Shown here in pieces: positions 28,208 through 40,907 of a DNA stretch of 64,000 bases. A program made the translations under genes and the position numbers. This DNA is from Paenibacillus sp. ACRRX (GTDB lineage: Bacteria; Bacillota; Bacilli; Paenibacillales; Paenibacillaceae): the NCBI RefSeq assembly GCF_022346885.1, contig NZ_JAKRNK010000012.1:31050-95049 (forward strand). The letters are read 5' to 3'. Numbering within the stretch: position 1 is the stretch's first letter; each line of letters begins with the position of its first letter. The notes beneath the pieces are model-generated. The model worked only from the letters and a program-made list of their open reading frames with translations. It was not told where the DNA came from and did no database searches.

Positions 28208-30286
28208 TTACTCAGCGCCTTTGTGCTTCGAAACAATCTCTTCCGAGATGCTGCGAGGAACTTCTTCATAGTGCGAAAGCTCCATGGAGAATACGCCACG
28301 GCCTTGTGTACCAGAACGAAGAGTTGTGGAATATCCAAACATCTCAGCGAGAGGTACCTTAGCACGAATAATTTGAGCTCCTGAGCGAGTATCCATACCT
28401 TCGATACGACCACGACGGGAATTCAACATCCCCATAACGTCGCCCATGTACTCTTCAGGAACTGTAACTTCAACTTTCATGATTGGCTCAAGCAAGACAG
28501 GATTACACTTGTCTTTAGCAGCTTTAAGTGCCATCGAACCGGCAATCTTAAACGCCATTTCACTGGAGTCAACATCATGATAAGATCCGTCAAAAATAGT
28601 TGCTTTAATATCAACGAGTGGGAAGCCCGCAATTACACCGTTCTTCATTGACTCTTCGATACCAGCTTGAACTGGAGCGATGTATTCACGAGGAACGACA
28701 CCACCGACAACTTTGTTTTCGAATGCGAAGCCTGCGCCCGGCTCTTGTGGTGCAAATTCGATCCATACGTGTCCGTATTGACCGCGACCACCAGATTGGC
28801 GTACAAACTTACCTTCGACTTTAGCGCCAGTTTTGAATGTTTCACGGTAAGCAACTTGTGGTTTACCAACATTCGTGTCAACCTTAAACTCACGACGCAT
28901 ACGGTCAACGATGATCTCCAAGTGAAGCTCACCCATACCAGCCAAAATAGTTTGACCAGTCTCTTCATCTGTATGCGCACGCAGAGTTGGATCTTCCTCT
29001 GTCAATTTGCTCAAAGCAACACCCATTTTATCTTGGTCAGCTTTGGTTTTAGGCTCTACTGCGATTTCGATTACCGGATCAGGGAAGTTCATGGACTCCA
29101 AGATTACCGGATTTTTCTCATCACAAAGTGTATCGCCAGTACCTGTATCTTTCAAGCCTACTGCAGCTGCGATATCTCCGGAGTATACTACGTCGATTTC
29201 TTCACGGCTGTTAGCGTGCATTTGAAGAATACGGCCGATACGCTCACGTTTGCCCTTTGTAGCATTCAATACATAAGAACCGGAGCTCAATACGCCTGAA
29301 TACACACGGAAGAACGTAAGTTTACCAACATAAGGGTCTGTCATGATCTTAAACGCAAGTGCCGAGAACGGCTCTTCGTCAGAAGAATGACGGATCGCTT
29401 CTTCACCATCTTCAAGATGACCTTTAATATCAGGTACATCAAGTGGGGATGGCAAGTAGTCAACAACTGCGTCAATCATCAATTGAACGCCTTTGTTTCT
29501 GTAAGAAGAACCGCATACTACTGGGAAGATTTGAACGGAACAAACACCTTTACGGAGAGCAGCCTTGAGTTCTTCAACTGTTGGCTCTTCACCCTCGAGG
29601 TATTTCATCATCAAATCTTCGTCGAGTTCTGCAACCTTCTCAACTAATTCCATACGAAGTTCAGCAACTTGCTCTTTGAACTCTGCAGGAATTTCTGTAA
29701 TTTCGACATCACGACCAAGGTCATCTTTGAAGATGTGAGCAACTTGCTCTACCAAGTCAATGATACCAACAAAATCATTCTCAGCGCCGATAGGCAATTG
29801 AATCGCAACTGCGTTCGCTTGCAAACGATCTTTCATGGACTCAATAACGTTGAGGTAATCAGCGCCAATGATGTCCATTTTGTTAACGTAAGCAATACGA
29901 GGTACACCGTAACGGTCAGCTTGACGCCATACCGTTTCGGATTGCGGCTCTACGCCTTCTTTTGCAGAGAATACGCCTACGGCTCCGTCCAATACGCGAA
30001 GGGAACGTTCAACCTCTACTGTGAAGTCAACGTGACCCGGAGTATCGATGATATTAACACGATGACCTTTCCACTGCGCTGTAGTCGCAGCGGATGTGAT
30101 CGTGATACCACGTTCTTGTTCTTGCTCCATCCAGTCCATTGTAGCTGCACCTTCGTGCACCTCACCAATCTTGTGAGTACGGCCTGTATAGTACAAGATA
30201 CGCTCCGTTGTTGTTGTCTTACCAGCATCGATGTGAGCCATGATCCCGATATTACGCGTATTTGCCAAGGAGAACTGTCTTGCCAT
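28208..30286 (-). CDS. fusA: Elongation factor G
   Basis: 692 residues starting at the ATG at 30286 ([20 protein letters not shown]). G1 [11 protein letters not shown]3 DTPGHVDF and G4 NKMD are visible, with switch I containing [17 protein letters not shown]. It drives translocation. The 5' end follows rpsG closely; no fusidic-acid resistance change can be judged by eye. Confidence 0.99.
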   Translation of the reverse strand: MARQFSLANTRNIGIMAHIDAGKTTTTERILYYTGRTHKIGEVHEGAATMDWMEQEQERGITITSAATTAQWKGHRVNIIDTPGHVDFTVEVERSLRVLDGAVGVFSAKEGVEPQSETVWRQADRYGVPRIAYVNKMDIIGADYLNVIESMKDRLQANAVAIQLPIGAENDFVGIIDLVEQVAHIFKDDLGRDVEITEIPAEFKEQVAELRMELVEKVAELDEDLMMKYLEGEEPTVEELKAALRKGVCSVQIFPVVCGSSYRNKGVQLMIDAVVDYLPSPLDVPDIKGHLEDGEEAIRHSSDEEPFSALAFKIMTDPYVGKLTFFRVYSGVLSSGSYVLNATKGKRERIGRILQMHANSREEIDVVYSGDIAAAVGLKDTGTGDTLCDEKNPVILESMNFPDPVIEIAVEPKTKADQDKMGVALSKLTEEDPTLRAHTDEETGQTILAGMGELHLEIIVDRMRREFKVDTNVGKPQVAYRETFKTGAKVEGKFVRQSGGRGQYGHVWIEFAPQEPGAGFAFENKVVGGVVPREYIAPVQAGIEESMKNGVIAGFPLVDIKATIFDGSYHDVDSSEMAFKIAGSMALKAAKDKCNPVLLEPIMKVEVTVPEEYMGDVMGMLNSRRGRIEGMDTRSGAQIIRAKVPLAEMFGYSTTLRSGTQGRGVFSMELSHYEEVPRSISEEIVSKHKGAE

Positions 30287-30342
30287 GGTTGGATCTCCCT
30301 TCAAATATGAGTTGGTTAAATGCGAGTAGCTTTAACTCAATC

Positions 30343-30813
30343 CTACCAACGGTAGTGAGCAAATGCTTTGTTCGCTTCAGCCATTTTGTGCGTATCTTCG
30401 CGTTTCTTAACAGCTGCTCCAGTGTTGTTGGAAGCATCGATAATCTCTGCTGCCAAACGCTCTTGCATTGTTTTTTCACCGCGGTTACGCGAATAGTTAA
30501 CCAACCAACGTAATCCCAAGGATGTACGGCGTTCTGGCTTAACTTCTACTGGTACTTGATAGTTAGATCCGCCTACACGGCGAGCTTTAACTTCTAGAAC
30601 CGGCATGATGTTCTTGATTGCTGCTTCAAACACTTCCATAGGGTCTTTACCCGTACGCTCTTCAATGGACTTGAAAGCATCATACAGAATAGTTTGAGCA
30701 ACACCACGTTTACCATCGATCATAACACGATTGATTAGGCGAGTAACCAACTTGCTATTGTATACCGGATCTGGCAACACGTCGCGCTTAGTAACTGGTC
30801 CTTTGCGTGGCAT
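30343..30813 (-). CDS. rpsG: 30S ribosomal protein S7
   Basis: 156 residues from the ATG at 30813 ([20 protein letters not shown]). [20 protein letters not shown] and [20 protein letters not shown] are family hallmarks. It nucleates head assembly and in E. coli represses the str operon. Confidence 0.98.
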   Translation of the reverse strand: MPRKGPVTKRDVLPDPVYNSKLVTRLINRVMIDGKRGVAQTILYDAFKSIEERTGKDPMEVFEAAIKNIMPVLEVKARRVGGSNYQVPVEVKPERRTSLGLRWLVNYSRNRGEKTMQERLAAEIIDASNNTGAAVKKREDTHKMAEANKAFAHYRW

Positions 30814-30863
30814 GTGTATCCCCCTTTCCACGTGAGCTCATGAATATATCATGAAACTATTAA

Positions 30864-31283
30864 TTATTTTTTAACTTTAGGACGCTTCGTACCATATTTG
30901 GAACGAGCTTGCATACGGTTGTTCACACCAGCAGTGTCTAATGCACCGCGAACGATGTGGTAGCGAACACCCGGAAGATCCTTAACACGGCCGCCGCGCA
31001 CGAGCACGACACTATGCTCTTGCAGGTTATGTCCAATACCGCCGATGTACGCCGTTACCTCTACACGGTTCGTCAAACGAACACGAGCATATTTACGAAG
31101 TGCGGAGTTCGGTTTCTTCGGAGTCATTGTACCTACACGAGTACATACACCACGTTTTTGAGGCGCGCTCAAATCTGTCTCAGCACGTTTCAGGGCGTTA
31201 AACCCTTTTTGCAATGCTGGGGATTTGGATTTTGTTACTTTAGCTTTGCGGCCTTTGCGAACTAATTGGTTAATAGTTGGCAT
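30864..31283 (-). CDS. rpsL: 30S ribosomal protein S12
   Basis: 139 residues from the ATG at 31283 ([20 protein letters not shown]). The decoding loop [19 protein letters not shown] and [20 protein letters not shown] contain the lysines associated with streptomycin sensitivity in wild-type forms. Follows the YbxF-like gene. Confidence 0.98.
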   Translation of the reverse strand: MPTINQLVRKGRKAKVTKSKSPALQKGFNALKRAETDLSAPQKRGVCTRVGTMTPKKPNSALRKYARVRLTNRVEVTAYIGGIGHNLQEHSVVLVRGGRVKDLPGVRYHIVRGALDTAGVNNRMQARSKYGTKRPKVKK

Positions 31284-31425
31284 GTTGCCACCCCCTTCCC
31301 ATGTTATTAACACCTTTAACAATTCACTCTTTTAAGTCCACAGATCCAGGCGGTTCATAAATGAGCAAATGAAAAGTTTTTGCCTCGGAAACCATTCCGT
31401 CATCCTTAACAAAAACATCGGTTAC

Positions 31426-31677
31426 TTACTCTTCGACTATCGCTGCCATAGCAGCTCCAACTTCGATGCCACACATTTTGCCAAGTTCCAACATCGAGCT
31501 TATTTCAATAAGCTTAACGTTTCTCTTGCGGCAAAGGGATACGATCTTATTAAGAAGCTTCGTATCGGCATCTAGTGCAACATACACTTCAATGGCAAGA
31601 CCTTGCTCAACCATCTTTAGTGTCTGCTTGCTCCCAATCTTAACTTTAGCATCCTGTAGACTCTTTTCATTAGACAT
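31426..31677 (-). CDS. ybxF: L7Ae-family K-turn-binding protein (YbxF-like)
   Basis: 83 residues from the ATG at 31677 (MSNEKSLQDAKVKIGSKQTL). The L7Ae fold motif KIGSKQTLKMVEQGLAIEVY with LDADTKLLNKIV matches Bacillus YbxF, which binds kink-turn RNA such as in SAM riboswitches and the ribosome. It is the first gene of the str operon in Bacillales, 142 bases before rpsL. Confidence 0.92.
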   Translation of the reverse strand: MSNEKSLQDAKVKIGSKQTLKMVEQGLAIEVYVALDADTKLLNKIVSLCRKRNVKLIEISSMLELGKMCGIEVGAAMAAIVEE

Positions 31678-31727
31678 GAATCTTAATCCTCCAAAAGCAC
31701 AGGCATCCGTCTTGGGCACACTACGAC

Positions 31728-31756
31728 ATTTTAGCACTTCGAGAGTATGCTGTCAA
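31728..31756 (-). promoter_or_regulatory. Sigma-A promoter of the str operon (proximal)
   Basis: Minus strand TTGACA at 31751-31756, 17-base spacer, TAAAAT at 31728-31733 preceded by TGC (extended -10). Near-consensus. Transcription would start about 45 bases before the ybxF-like ATG. Confidence 0.85.
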
Positions 31757-31814
31757 GCACTTTCTCTTCTGATGCTACTCTTTCAATATTGCGTACTATT
31801 GCGGCACAAAGAGC

Positions 31815-31843
31815 ATTCTATCAAGAATCCGTCCTCATGTCGA
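31815..31843 (-). promoter_or_regulatory. Second, upstream promoter of the str operon
   Basis: Minus strand TCGACA at 31838-31843, 17-base spacer, TAGAAT at 31815-31820. Weaker match than the proximal promoter; tandem promoters are common before ribosomal operons. Confidence 0.5.
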
Positions 31844-31891
31844 GTAAAATATTGAATTAGCAATTATTAAATATCGCTGTGCATCATACAT

Positions 31892-31946
31892 GAAAAAGCC
31901 GCCGATTACTGTTACTTGAAGCAACAGTAATCGGACGCCTTCTTTA
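31892..31946 (-). terminator. Terminator after rpoC
   Basis: A long stem, GGCGTCCGATTACTGTT with AACAGTAATCGGCGGC, followed by TTTTTC on the minus strand, 15 bases after the rpoC stop. Confidence 0.9.
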
Positions 31947-31960
31947 TCATTAGGCTGAAC

Positions 31961-34900
31961 TTATTCAGTTGCGCCTACACCTGCATGCTCAAGTGCTTCT
32001 TCCATTTGCTCATTCAGAGGATTGATAAGCTTAACGCTGCGATAACGGTTCATCCCCGTACCTGCAGGGATCAGCTTGCCGATAATAACGTTCTCTTTCA
32101 GACCGAGCAATTGGTCAACTTTACCTTTGATTGCAGCATCTGTCAAGACACGAGTTGTCTCTTGGAATGAAGCTGCGGACAAGAAGGAATCTGTCTCCAA
32201 GGAAGCTTTCGTAATACCGAGCAATACTGGTTTAGCAACAGCCGGTTCTTTGTCAGACAAGATAGCATCTTTGTTCGCAGACTCGTATTCATGCATATCA
32301 ACGAAGGCGCCTGGCAATAGAACCGTGTCTCCATTATCGATGATACGAATCTTACGAAGCATTTGTCGAATCATAACTTCAACGTGCTTATCGTTAATTT
32401 CAACCCCTTGGTTCCGGTAAACGCGCTGAACTTCCTGAAGGATATAGTTCTGAACGCCTCGAATACCTTTGATGCGCAGCATCTCTTTAGGGTCAATCGA
32501 ACCTTCTGTAATCTCGTCGCCCGCCTCGATCGTCTGACCTTCATGTACACGAATACGGGAGCCATAGCTTGCTGCATAGACTTTAGTCTCTGCTTCACCT
32601 TGGACTTCCACTTCGCGACGGTCTTTCGTCTCGCGGATTTCTTTGATTACACCATCAATCTCGGAAATAGTTGCTTGACCTTTAGGATTCCGGGCCTCGA
32701 ACAACTCCTGGATACGCGGCAAACCTTGCGTAATATCATCCCCGGCAACACCGCCGGTATGGAACGTACGCATCGTCAACTGTGTTCCTGGTTCCCCGAT
32801 GGATTGAGCGGCGATAATGCCTACTGCTTCCCCGATCTCTACATGCTTACCTGTCGCCAAGTTACGGCCGTAACAAATCTTACATACGCCATGACGAGCG
32901 CGGCAGCTCAATACTGAGCGGATTTGCAGCTTCTTCACACCAGACTTCACGATCTCTTCGGCTTTGTCGGAATCGATCAGTTCATTGCGGTTGACAATGA
33001 CTTCACCCGTCTCAGGATGCTTGATCGTTTGGAAGGAGTAACGTCCTTCGATACGATCGTACAATCCTTCGATAACCTCTTTACCGTCAGAAATATCGCT
33101 GACCAAGAAGCCTTTATCTGTACCGCAATCGTCTTCGCGAACGATGACATCTTGGGCAACGTCAACGAGACGACGGGTCAAGTAACCCGAATCCGCTGTA
33201 CGAAGCGCCGTATCCGCCAAACCTTTACGCGCACCATGCGTCGAGATAAAGTATTCCAAGACCGTAAGGCCTTCACGGAAGTTCGACTTGATTGGCAATT
33301 CGATAATACGACCAGATGGATTCGCCATCAAACCACGCATACCGCCGAGCTGTGTGATCTGCGATTTGTTACCGCGGGCTTTGGAGTCCACCATGAGCAT
33401 AATCGAGTTGTAACGATCCATCGATTTCATCAAAATATCGGTAATCTGGTCTTTTGTTTTCGACCATACTTCGATAACACGGTCATAACGCTCATCATTC
33501 GTGATCAAACCACGACGATATTGGTTCGTAATGACTTTGACTTTCTCTTCGGATTCTTTCAGGATTTCAACTTTTTCTGGCGGAACGATTACGTCCGACA
33601 CCGCGATAGAAATACCTGCACGCGTAGAATAAGTGAATCCAAGCTGCTTGATATCATCCAAAATAACAGCCGTTTTGGTTGTATGGAAGATCTCGAAACA
33701 ACGGGCAATAATTTGACCCAAGTAGTCTTTACCAACTGCTCCGGTCTGTGGAACTTCCATCATGTACTCACGGATGTTCGCACCTTTATCGTATACAAAG
33801 TAATGATCCGGTGTTCCCTCGAACAAGTTGCGCTTAGTCGGCTCGTTGATGTAAGGGAAATCAGCCGGGAAGATTTCGTTAAAGATAATACGTCCAATGG
33901 TCGTAATCATGAACGCACTTTGTTGTTTCTCCGTAAAGTTGGTCTTGCCAAGCGCCTTAACCGGAATGGCTACACGCGCATGCAAGGATGCTGTACCACG
34001 TTGGTATGCGGATACGGCTTCATTTACATGAGAAATGATCATACCTGAACCTTTAGCGTCTTTGTTATCCATGGTCAAGAAGTGAGATCCGAGGACCATA
34101 TCCTGAGATGGCGTAACAACAGGTTTACCGTCTTTAGGGTTCAAGATGTTACCCGATGCAAGCATCAGAAGACGTGCTTCCGCTTGTGCTTCAGCAGACA
34201 ATGGTACGTGAACAGCCATCTGGTCACCGTCAAAGTCCGCATTGTACGCTGTACATACGAGTGGGTGAAGCTTAATTGCGCGTCCTTCAACCAGAATCGG
34301 TTCAAATGCTTGAATACCGAGTCTATGAAGGGTAGGGGCACGGTTCAACAGTACTGGATGCTCACGGATAACTTGCTCCAGAACGTCCCATACTTCTGGG
34401 CTTACGCGCTCTACTTTACGCTTTGCACTCTTAATATTGTGAGCCAAGCCTTTGTTCACAAGTTCTTTCATGACAAACGGCTTGAACAATTCCAAGGCCA
34501 TTTCTTTAGGCAGACCGCATTGATACATCTTGAGGCTAGGCCCTACAACGATAACGGAACGACCAGAATAGTCAACCCGTTTACCGAGCAAGTTCTGACG
34601 GAAACGTCCCTGTTTACCTTTGAGCATGTGGCTCAACGATTTCAATGGACGGTTACCAGGACCTGTAACAGGACGGCCGCGACGACCGTTGTCGATCAGA
34701 GCATCTACAGCTTCTTGAAGCATACGCTTCTCATTCTGTACGATGATATCTGGAGCGCCAAGGTCCAGCAAGCGTTTCAAGCGGTTGTTCCGGTTAATAA
34801 CACGACGGTACAGATCATTCAAGTCAGAAGTCGCAAAGCGACCACCATCCAATTGAACCATCGGACGTAGTTCAGGTGGAATAACCGGCAGCACGTCAAG

Positions 34901-35578
34901 AATCATCCAATCCGGACAGTTGCCCGAGTTACGGAAAGCTTCGATTACTTCGAGACGCTTAATCGCACGGTTACGGCGTTGGCCTTGAGCCGTACGCAGC
35001 TCTTCCCTCAGCGTTTCGAGTTCTTTATCGAGGTCGAGATCCTGCAGCAACTTCTTAACCGCTTCAGCACCCATTCCGGCATGGAACGCATGTCCATACT
35101 TTTCACGGTAACTGCGATATTCCTTCTCGGACAAGAGCTGCTTCTTCTCCAAAGGCGTATCTCCTTGATCTGTAACTACGTAGGAAGCGAAATAAATAAT
35201 CTCTTCCAAAGAACGCGGAGACATATCAAGCGCCAAGCCCATACGAGATGGGATACCTTTGAAATACCAGATATGTGATACAGGAGCAGCTAATTCAATA
35301 TGACCCATACGCTCACGGCGTACTTTTTGACGTGTTACTTCAACGCCGCAGCGGTCACAGACTACACCTTTATAACGAACACGTTTGTACTTGCCACAGT
35401 GACATTCCCAGTCTTTCGTCGGTCCAAAAATCTTTTCACAGAACAAGCCCTCTTTCTCTGGCTTGAGCGTACGATAGTTAATCGTTTCTGGTTTCTTGAC
35501 TTCGCCGCGGGACCATGAGCGAATCTTCTCGGGAGAGGCGAGCCCGATCTTCATAAATTCAAAATTGTTGACGTCCAT
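31961..35578 (-). CDS. rpoC: DNA-directed RNA polymerase subunit beta'
   Basis: 1205 residues. N-terminal zinc ribbon ([20 protein letters not shown], later CDRCGVEV), the catalytic [16 protein letters not shown] motif binding Mg2+, the bridge-helix/trigger-loop region ([20 protein letters not shown]) and the downstream zinc-binding cysteines in [20 protein letters not shown] are all intact. It lies 191 bases after rpoB, a larger gap than usual, with competing hairpins. Confidence 0.99.
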   Translation of the reverse strand: MDVNNFEFMKIGLASPEKIRSWSRGEVKKPETINYRTLKPEKEGLFCEKIFGPTKDWECHCGKYKRVRYKGVVCDRCGVEVTRQKVRRERMGHIELAAPVSHIWYFKGIPSRMGLALDMSPRSLEEIIYFASYVVTDQGDTPLEKKQLLSEKEYRSYREKYGHAFHAGMGAEAVKKLLQDLDLDKELETLREELRTAQGQRRNRAIKRLEVIEAFRNSGNCPDWMILDVLPVIPPELRPMVQLDGGRFATSDLNDLYRRVINRNNRLKRLLDLGAPDIIVQNEKRMLQEAVDALIDNGRRGRPVTGPGNRPLKSLSHMLKGKQGRFRQNLLGKRVDYSGRSVIVVGPSLKMYQCGLPKEMALELFKPFVMKELVNKGLAHNIKSAKRKVERVSPEVWDVLEQVIREHPVLLNRAPTLHRLGIQAFEPILVEGRAIKLHPLVCTAYNADFDGDQMAVHVPLSAEAQAEARLLMLASGNILNPKDGKPVVTPSQDMVLGSHFLTMDNKDAKGSGMIISHVNEAVSAYQRGTASLHARVAIPVKALGKTNFTEKQQSAFMITTIGRIIFNEIFPADFPYINEPTKRNLFEGTPDHYFVYDKGANIREYMMEVPQTGAVGKDYLGQIIARCFEIFHTTKTAVILDDIKQLGFTYSTRAGISIAVSDVIVPPEKVEILKESEEKVKVITNQYRRGLITNDERYDRVIEVWSKTKDQITDILMKSMDRYNSIMLMVDSKARGNKSQITQLGGMRGLMANPSGRIIELPIKSNFREGLTVLEYFISTHGARKGLADTALRTADSGYLTRRLVDVAQDVIVREDDCGTDKGFLVSDISDGKEVIEGLYDRIEGRYSFQTIKHPETGEVIVNRNELIDSDKAEEIVKSGVKKLQIRSVLSCRARHGVCKICYGRNLATGKHVEIGEAVGIIAAQSIGEPGTQLTMRTFHTGGVAGDDITQGLPRIQELFEARNPKGQATISEIDGVIKEIRETKDRREVEVQGEAETKVYAASYGSRIRVHEGQTIEAGDEITEGSIDPKEMLRIKGIRGVQNYILQEVQRVYRNQGVEINDKHVEVMIRQMLRKIRIIDNGDTVLLPGAFVDMHEYESANKDAILSDKEPAVAKPVLLGITKASLETDSFLSAASFQETTRVLTDAAIKGKVDQLLGLKENVIIGKLIPAGTGMNRYRSVKLINPLNEQMEEALEHAGVGATE

Positions 35579-35614
35579 CTAGGAGCGACCCTCCTTAATC
35601 TGTACTTGAGATCA

Positions 35615-35704
35615 CCGTCTACTTGAAATAGACGGCCTAGTGAACTTCGGTCTATTTCGAGAGAGCGTCTTGACAAGGAAATCAATGATTTCCAGAATAG
35701 ACGG
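35615..35704 (-). promoter_or_regulatory. Competing stems in the rpoB-rpoC spacer
   Basis: Four related segments follow each other on the transcript: CCGTCTATT, GAAATAGACCG, CCGTCTATTTC and TAGACGG. The second can pair with either the first or the third, and the third with the fourth (perfect 7-bp stem at 35615-35635). A separate GGAAATC/GATTTCC stem lies at 35677-35693. No terminator T-run is present. Confidence 0.4.
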
Positions 35705-35769
35705 CCAATATCGTGTAACGATGGCATTCAGCATCTTGCTGTCTACCATCGTTAGCACGAGTATTACTA

Positions 35770-38700
35770 TTATTCGATTGCGTAGTCATCTTCCAAGCCC
35801 AAGTTCAGCTTGTCTTGAGGAGTTTCCTCATCCTCATCGAATTCACGCATTTCGATTTCTTCTTCGTTTTCAGTCAAGATCTTAACATCCATACCTAAGC
35901 TTTGCAGCTCTTTAATCAAGACTTTGAATGATTCTGGAACGCCTGGTTCCGGTACATTCTCACCCTTAACGATGGATTCGTAAGTCTTCACGCGACCAAC
36001 CACATCATCAGACTTGACTGTAAGAATCTCTTGCAGTGTATATGCGGCACCATATGCTTCAAGTGCCCATACTTCCATCTCACCGAAGCGCTGTCCACCG
36101 AACTGTGCTTTACCACCGAGCGGCTGCTGCGTAACAAGTGAATATGGTCCTGTAGAACGAGCATGAATCTTATCGTCAACCATGTGTGCCAATTTGATCA
36201 TGTACATGACACCAACAGTAACTTCACGTTCGAACGATTCTCCGGTTCGTCCGTCATATAAGACGGTCTTACCATTTCGCTGCATGCCTGCTTCTTCCAT
36301 CGTATCAAACACGTCATACTCCGTTGCACCGTCAAATACCGGTGTTGCAGCATGGAAGCCAAGATAACGAGCAGCCATACCCAAGTGGACCTCGAGTACC
36401 TGACCGATATTCATACGGGAAGGAACGCCCAACGGGTTCAATACAACTTGAACTGGTGTTCCATCTGGCAGGAATGGCATATCTTCTTCTGGCAAGATAC
36501 GAGCGATGACACCCTTGTTACCATGGCGTCCCGCCATCTTGTCGCCTTCAGAGATTTTACGTTTCTGAGCGATGTATACACGAACAAGTTGATTAACACC
36601 CGGTGGCAACTCATCGCCATTTTCACGCGTAAACACTTTAACGTCTACAACGATACCGTCAGTACCATGCGGTACGCGAAGTGATGTATCACGAACTTCA
36701 CGTGCTTTCTCACCAAAGATCGCATGCAACAGGCGTTCTTCCGCTGTAAGCTCGGTTACACCTTTCGGTGTTACTTTACCAACGAGAATATCACCAGCTT
36801 TGATCTCTGCGCCGACACGAATAATACCGCGCTCGTCGAGATTCTTCAACGCTTCTTCCCCTACGTTTGGAATATCACGCGTAATTTCTTCCGGTCCGAG
36901 CTTCGTATCACGTGCTTCAGACTCATACTCTTCGATATGAATCGAAGTATATACGTCTTCTTTCACAAGCTTCTCGGAGAGAAGAATCGCATCCTCGTAG
37001 TTGTAACCTTCCCACGTCATAAACGCAACGACGACATTACGTCCGAGCGCCAATTCGCCCATTTCAGTGGAAGGCCCATCCGCCAGAATATCGCCTACTT
37101 TGACAATATCGCCTTTACGGGCAAGCGGACGTTGGTTGATGCACGTCCCTTGGTTGGAACGCATGAATTTCTGCAGCTTATGTTTAACAAGATCACCGCG
37201 AACCTCGCGGCCGTCAATCACTTCAATATGACGAACATTGATCTCATTTGAGCTAACACGCTCCACAACACCGTTAATTTTGGACACGATGCATACACCG
37301 GAGTCCTTAGCGGATTTGTGTTCCATTCCCGTACCTACGAACGGCGCTTGCGGTATCAGAAGCGGTACCGCCTGACGCTGCATGTTCGATCCCATGAGTG
37401 CACGGTTCGAGTCATCGTTCTCCAGGAACGGAATGAGCGCTGTCGCAACCGACACAACCTGTTTAGGCGATACGTCCATGTAATCTACACGGTCAGTAGG
37501 CATTGTCAGAATGTTGTCAGACTGCTTGTTATAACGAACAATTGCCGTTTCGTCGCGGAATGTGCCATCATCGTTCAGAGCAGCATTCGCTTGGGCAACG
37601 ACATAATTATCTTCTTCATCTGCTGTCATGTAATCGATATGTTCCGTAACACGACCGCTTTTCGGATCTACCCAACGATATGGCGCCTCAATGAAGCCAT
37701 ACTCATTCACACGTGCAAACGTGGACAAGGAGTTGATCAAACCGATGTTCGGACCCTCTGGTGTCTCGATCGGACACATACGGCCATAGTGAGACGGATG
37801 GACGTCACGAACTTCAAAGCCCGCGCGCTCACGCGTCAGACCACCAGGTCCGAGTGCAGAAAGGCGACGCTTATGCGTCAATTCAGCCAGCGGGTTCGTC
37901 TGGTCCATAAACTGCGACAACTGGGAGCTTCCGAAGAACTCCTTAATCGAAGCAATAACCGGACGAATGTTGATCAAAGCTTGTGGCGTGATCACATTAG
38001 CATCCTGAATCGACATACGTTCGCGTACAACACGTTCCATACGGGACAATCCAATACGGAATTGATTCTGCAGCAATTCACCTACAGAGCGCAAACGACG
38101 ATTACCAAGATGGTCAATGTCATCCGTACTGCCAATGCCATGCAGCAAATCGATAAAGTAGTTAATCGATGCGATAATATCCGCAGGCGTAATATGTTTA
38201 ACGGACTTATCAATTAAGCCGTTGGCAATAACTTTCACGATTTTACCGTCTTCAATTGGAGAATATACATCAATACATTGGAGCGGAATATCATCCGAAT
38301 CCAACACACCGCCGGCGACCTGATAAGTCTTAAAGCCGACATTGCTCTCAAGACGTGGTAAGATTTCGTCCAGCAAGCGACGGTCAATCATCTGGCCTGC
38401 TTCTGCAACAATCTCTCCCGTATCCGGATCAATAAGTGTTTGTGCTAACTTCTGATTGAAGAGTCGGTTTTTAATGTGAAGCTTTTTATTTATTTTGTAA
38501 CGACCGACATTCGCCAGATCGTAACGCTTCGGATCAAAGAAACGGGCAATCAGCAAGCTTCTTGCATTTTCCAACGTAGGCGGCTCGCCTGGACGAAGTC
38601 GCTCGTAGATCTCGATGAGCGCTTTCTCCGTGGAATCCGTGTTGTCTTTGTCCAGCGTATTACGAATATATTCGTCGTGACCGAGCAATTCTAAAATCTG

Positions 38701-39312
38701 CTCGTCAGTTCCAAAACCTAGTGCGCGAAGCAGCACGGTTACCGGAATTTTACGTGTACGGTCGATACGAACGTAAATGATGTCTTTTGCGTCGGTTTCA
38801 AGTTCGAGCCACGCACCGCGGTTAGGAATAACCGTTGCCGTGTACGTCTTCTTACCGTTCTTGTCAACCTTCGTACTGAAATAGACACTCGGGGAACGAA
38901 CTAACTGGCTGACAATGACACGTTCTGCACCGTTGATGATGAACGTTCCTGTTTCCGTCATGAGTGGGAAATCACCCATGAATACTTCTTGTTCCTTCAC
39001 TTCGCCGGTGTCTTTGTTGAGAAGTCGCACCTTCACACGGAGTGGTGCCGCATATGTTACATCGCGTTCCTTAGAATCATCGACCGAATATTTCGGTTCA
39101 CCTAAGCTGTAATCGATAAACTCCAGAACGAGATTACCTGTGAAATCCTGAATCGGAGATATGTCTTGGAACATCTCTCGCAATCCTTCATCCAAAAACC
39201 ATTGGTACGATTTCTGTTGGATTTCAATCAAGTTCGGAACTTCGAGAACCTCTTTGATGCGCGCATAGCTGCGCCGAGTGCGTCGTCCATAATGAACAAG
39301 ATGTCCTGCCAA
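35770..39312 (-). CDS. rpoB: DNA-directed RNA polymerase subunit beta
   Basis: 1180 residues. The start is taken at a TTG at 39312 ([18 protein letters not shown] follows) with GAGGGGTGA 7 bases before it; an ATG six codons upstream overlaps that site. The rifampicin pocket ([40 protein letters not shown]) is wild type, and the acidic C-terminus EDDYAIE is typical for Bacillales. It follows a YbxB-like methyltransferase gene by about 400 bases. Confidence 0.98.
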   Translation of the reverse strand: MAGHLVHYGRRTRRSYARIKEVLEVPNLIEIQQKSYQWFLDEGLREMFQDISPIQDFTGNLVLEFIDYSLGEPKYSVDDSKERDVTYAAPLRVKVRLLNKDTGEVKEQEVFMGDFPLMTETGTFIINGAERVIVSQLVRSPSVYFSTKVDKNGKKTYTATVIPNRGAWLELETDAKDIIYVRIDRTRKIPVTVLLRALGFGTDEQILELLGHDEYIRNTLDKDNTDSTEKALIEIYERLRPGEPPTLENARSLLIARFFDPKRYDLANVGRYKINKKLHIKNRLFNQKLAQTLIDPDTGEIVAEAGQMIDRRLLDEILPRLESNVGFKTYQVAGGVLDSDDIPLQCIDVYSPIEDGKIVKVIANGLIDKSVKHITPADIIASINYFIDLLHGIGSTDDIDHLGNRRLRSVGELLQNQFRIGLSRMERVVRERMSIQDANVITPQALINIRPVIASIKEFFGSSQLSQFMDQTNPLAELTHKRRLSALGPGGLTRERAGFEVRDVHPSHYGRMCPIETPEGPNIGLINSLSTFARVNEYGFIEAPYRWVDPKSGRVTEHIDYMTADEEDNYVVAQANAALNDDGTFRDETAIVRYNKQSDNILTMPTDRVDYMDVSPKQVVSVATALIPFLENDDSNRALMGSNMQRQAVPLLIPQAPFVGTGMEHKSAKDSGVCIVSKINGVVERVSSNEINVRHIEVIDGREVRGDLVKHKLQKFMRSNQGTCINQRPLARKGDIVKVGDILADGPSTEMGELALGRNVVVAFMTWEGYNYEDAILLSEKLVKEDVYTSIHIEEYESEARDTKLGPEEITRDIPNVGEEALKNLDERGIIRVGAEIKAGDILVGKVTPKGVTELTAEERLLHAIFGEKAREVRDTSLRVPHGTDGIVVDVKVFTRENGDELPPGVNQLVRVYIAQKRKISEGDKMAGRHGNKGVIARILPEEDMPFLPDGTPVQVVLNPLGVPSRMNIGQVLEVHLGMAARYLGFHAATPVFDGATEYDVFDTMEEAGMQRNGKTVLYDGRTGESFEREVTVGVMYMIKLAHMVDDKIHARSTGPYSLVTQQPLGGKAQFGGQRFGEMEVWALEAYGAAYTLQEILTVKSDDVVGRVKTYESIVKGENVPEPGVPESFKVLIKELQSLGMDVKILTENEEEIEMREFDEDEETPQDKLNLGLEDDYAIE

Positions 39313-39721
39313 CTTATACTCACCCCTCATGTCTACTTAAAAAATGGATTGCGAATCCTTTTCGATATCCTTTATAATAAAGTCCACGAAAGAGACTCAG
39401 AAAACGTGATAAAATGGAAAAAGAGGGACAAAAAGAAAAACGCACGTTCACGACAAAACGCAAGTTGCGATGGACGCCGTTTCTCCGTGCCGTCGTTTCT
39501 GGGTTGTCTCACTACACTTCATATCGATAGATTTGCCCAAAATGTAAACATTATACGTCATATAACGAAAATGTATGCATCCTTTTCAAAAAAAGGCTTG
39601 ACATTTTAGCAAAGTAAAGACATGAAGTCCATCCTAATACTGACATTTTATAATAATACCACATTGGGCATACGCAGTCAACTTAGAATTGAGATTTTCA
39701 TACTTATTTTCGCATTGTAAT
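39313..39721 (-). promoter_or_regulatory. rpoB upstream region with sigma-A promoter
   Basis: A spacer of about 410 bases before rpoB without a gene. A near-consensus promoter lies at its far end on the minus strand: TTGACT at 39676-39681, 17-base spacer, TATTAT at 39653-39658. It would give a leader of about 330 bases. Further AT-rich -10-like sequences (for example TATAAT near 39558) have weaker -35 partners. Confidence 0.65.
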
Positions 39722-40330
39722 TTATCCCAACTCTTTGGTCGCCCGAAATACTCGGTAGCCCTTATCCTTAATAACTTCCTTCACTTGCCCCTCACCAAAG
39801 AGCAATTGCAGCTTAGCCTCGGCCGAGGGAGCCCCCTGCTTCTTCTGAATAACAATCCATAAGCACCCGCCATCGTTCAGATGCTCGTAGGATTCCTCGA
39901 AGATACGATGCACTACCTCTTTGCCTGCTCGGATAGGCGGATTCGTTATAATAACATCAAATCGACTTCCACCTAATTCCGCTAAACCATCGCTTGATTG
40001 AATGGTTATATTGGTTATGCCATTCGCAGCTGCATTCTCACGCGCTAACGCCAACGCACGATCATTTACATCCACCATCACAACATGGCCTTCAAAAGCC
40101 AGTTTAGCTGCCGTCAGACCAATCGGGCCATAACCACAGCCTACATCCAACACCTTAGCATTTGGTGCTATATCTAACTGCTCAATTAATACTCTACTAC
40201 CATAATCAATGCTATCTTTTGAGAATACGCCAGCATCAGACATAAATCGCAACTGATAGCCGCGCAATGTAAATTGCAGCTGCTTGCGATCATGACTAAC
40301 TTCCTGATTTTTGCTATAATAGTGCGCCAT
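39722..40330 (-). CDS. Class I SAM-dependent methyltransferase, RsmC-like (YbxB)
   Basis: 202 residues from the ATG at 40330 (MAHYYSKNQEVSHDRKQLQF) after GGAGG. SAM-binding motif VLDVGCGYGPIGLTAAK and the catalytic NPPIRAG of the RsmC/RlmG N2-guanine methyltransferase group are present. The position between rplL and rpoB matches ybxB in Bacillus. Substrate (probably rRNA guanine) is inferred from the NPP motif. Confidence 0.9.
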   Translation of the reverse strand: MAHYYSKNQEVSHDRKQLQFTLRGYQLRFMSDAGVFSKDSIDYGSRVLIEQLDIAPNAKVLDVGCGYGPIGLTAAKLAFEGHVVMVDVNDRALALARENAAANGITNITIQSSDGLAELGGSRFDVIITNPPIRAGKEVVHRIFEESYEHLNDGGCLWIVIQKKQGAPSAEAKLQLLFGEGQVKEVIKDKGYRVFRATKELG

Positions 40331-40428
40331 ATATCCACCTCCATCATCGGTAAGCACGAGCGTTCATTGTCTAGGGCGCGTCATAACTACGAGGATTGCC
40401 AAGATACCCCTTTCGTATCCTAGACAAC

Positions 40429-40460
40429 AAACCCCTTGAAGGATCTTCAAGGGGTTTGTA
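40429..40460 (-). terminator. Hairpin after rplL
   Basis: Minus strand AAACCCCTTGAAG pairs with CTTCAAGGGGTTT around a 2-base loop, followed by a weak GTTGTC. Strong stem, poor T-run: it may be a leaky terminator that lowers rpoBC relative to rplJL. Confidence 0.6.
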
Positions 40461-40476
40461 CTTACAGAAGTGGTTA

Positions 40477-40839
40477 TTACTTCACTTCTACAGATGCGCC
40501 TGCTTCTTCAAGCTTAGCTTTGATAGCTTCAGCGTCTTCTTTGCTTACTTTTTCTTTGATTGCTTTAGGAGCGTTGTCTACTACTTCTTTAGCTTCTTTC
40601 AAGCCAAGACCAGTGATTTCGCGAACTACTTTGATAACGTTGATCTTACCAGCGCCAGCGCTAGTCAAGATTACGTCGAATTCGGATTGCTCTGCTGCTG
40701 CTTCTGCTCCGCCGCCAGCTACAACTGCTACTGGAGCAGCTGCTGTTACGCCGAATTCTTCTTCGATTGCTTTAACAAGATCATTCAATTCCAATACGGA
40801 CATGCCTTTAATGGCTTCCAAGATTTGCTCTTTGCTCAT
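40477..40839 (-). CDS. rplL: 50S ribosomal protein L7/L12
   Basis: 120 residues from the ATG at 40839 ([20 protein letters not shown]). The N-terminal dimerisation domain, the Ala/Gly/Val-rich hinge and the C-terminal factor-binding domain ([20 protein letters not shown]) are clear. It forms the stalk that recruits translational GTPases. Confidence 0.98.
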   Translation of the reverse strand: MSKEQILEAIKGMSVLELNDLVKAIEEEFGVTAAAPVAVVAGGGAEAAAEQSEFDVILTSAGAGKINVIKVVREITGLGLKEAKEVVDNAPKAIKEKVSKEDAEAIKAKLEEAGASVEVK

Positions 40840-40907
40840 TATAGTAACCTCCATCAATGTTTTCATATTTTATGATACTGCCGCTAGATTCCAATAGAAG
40901 ACGCTGC

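Noticed and set aside
32924..34048. Plus-strand 374-codon frame opposite rpoC
   Set aside because: Shadow of rpoC codon bias; no start signals or family features.
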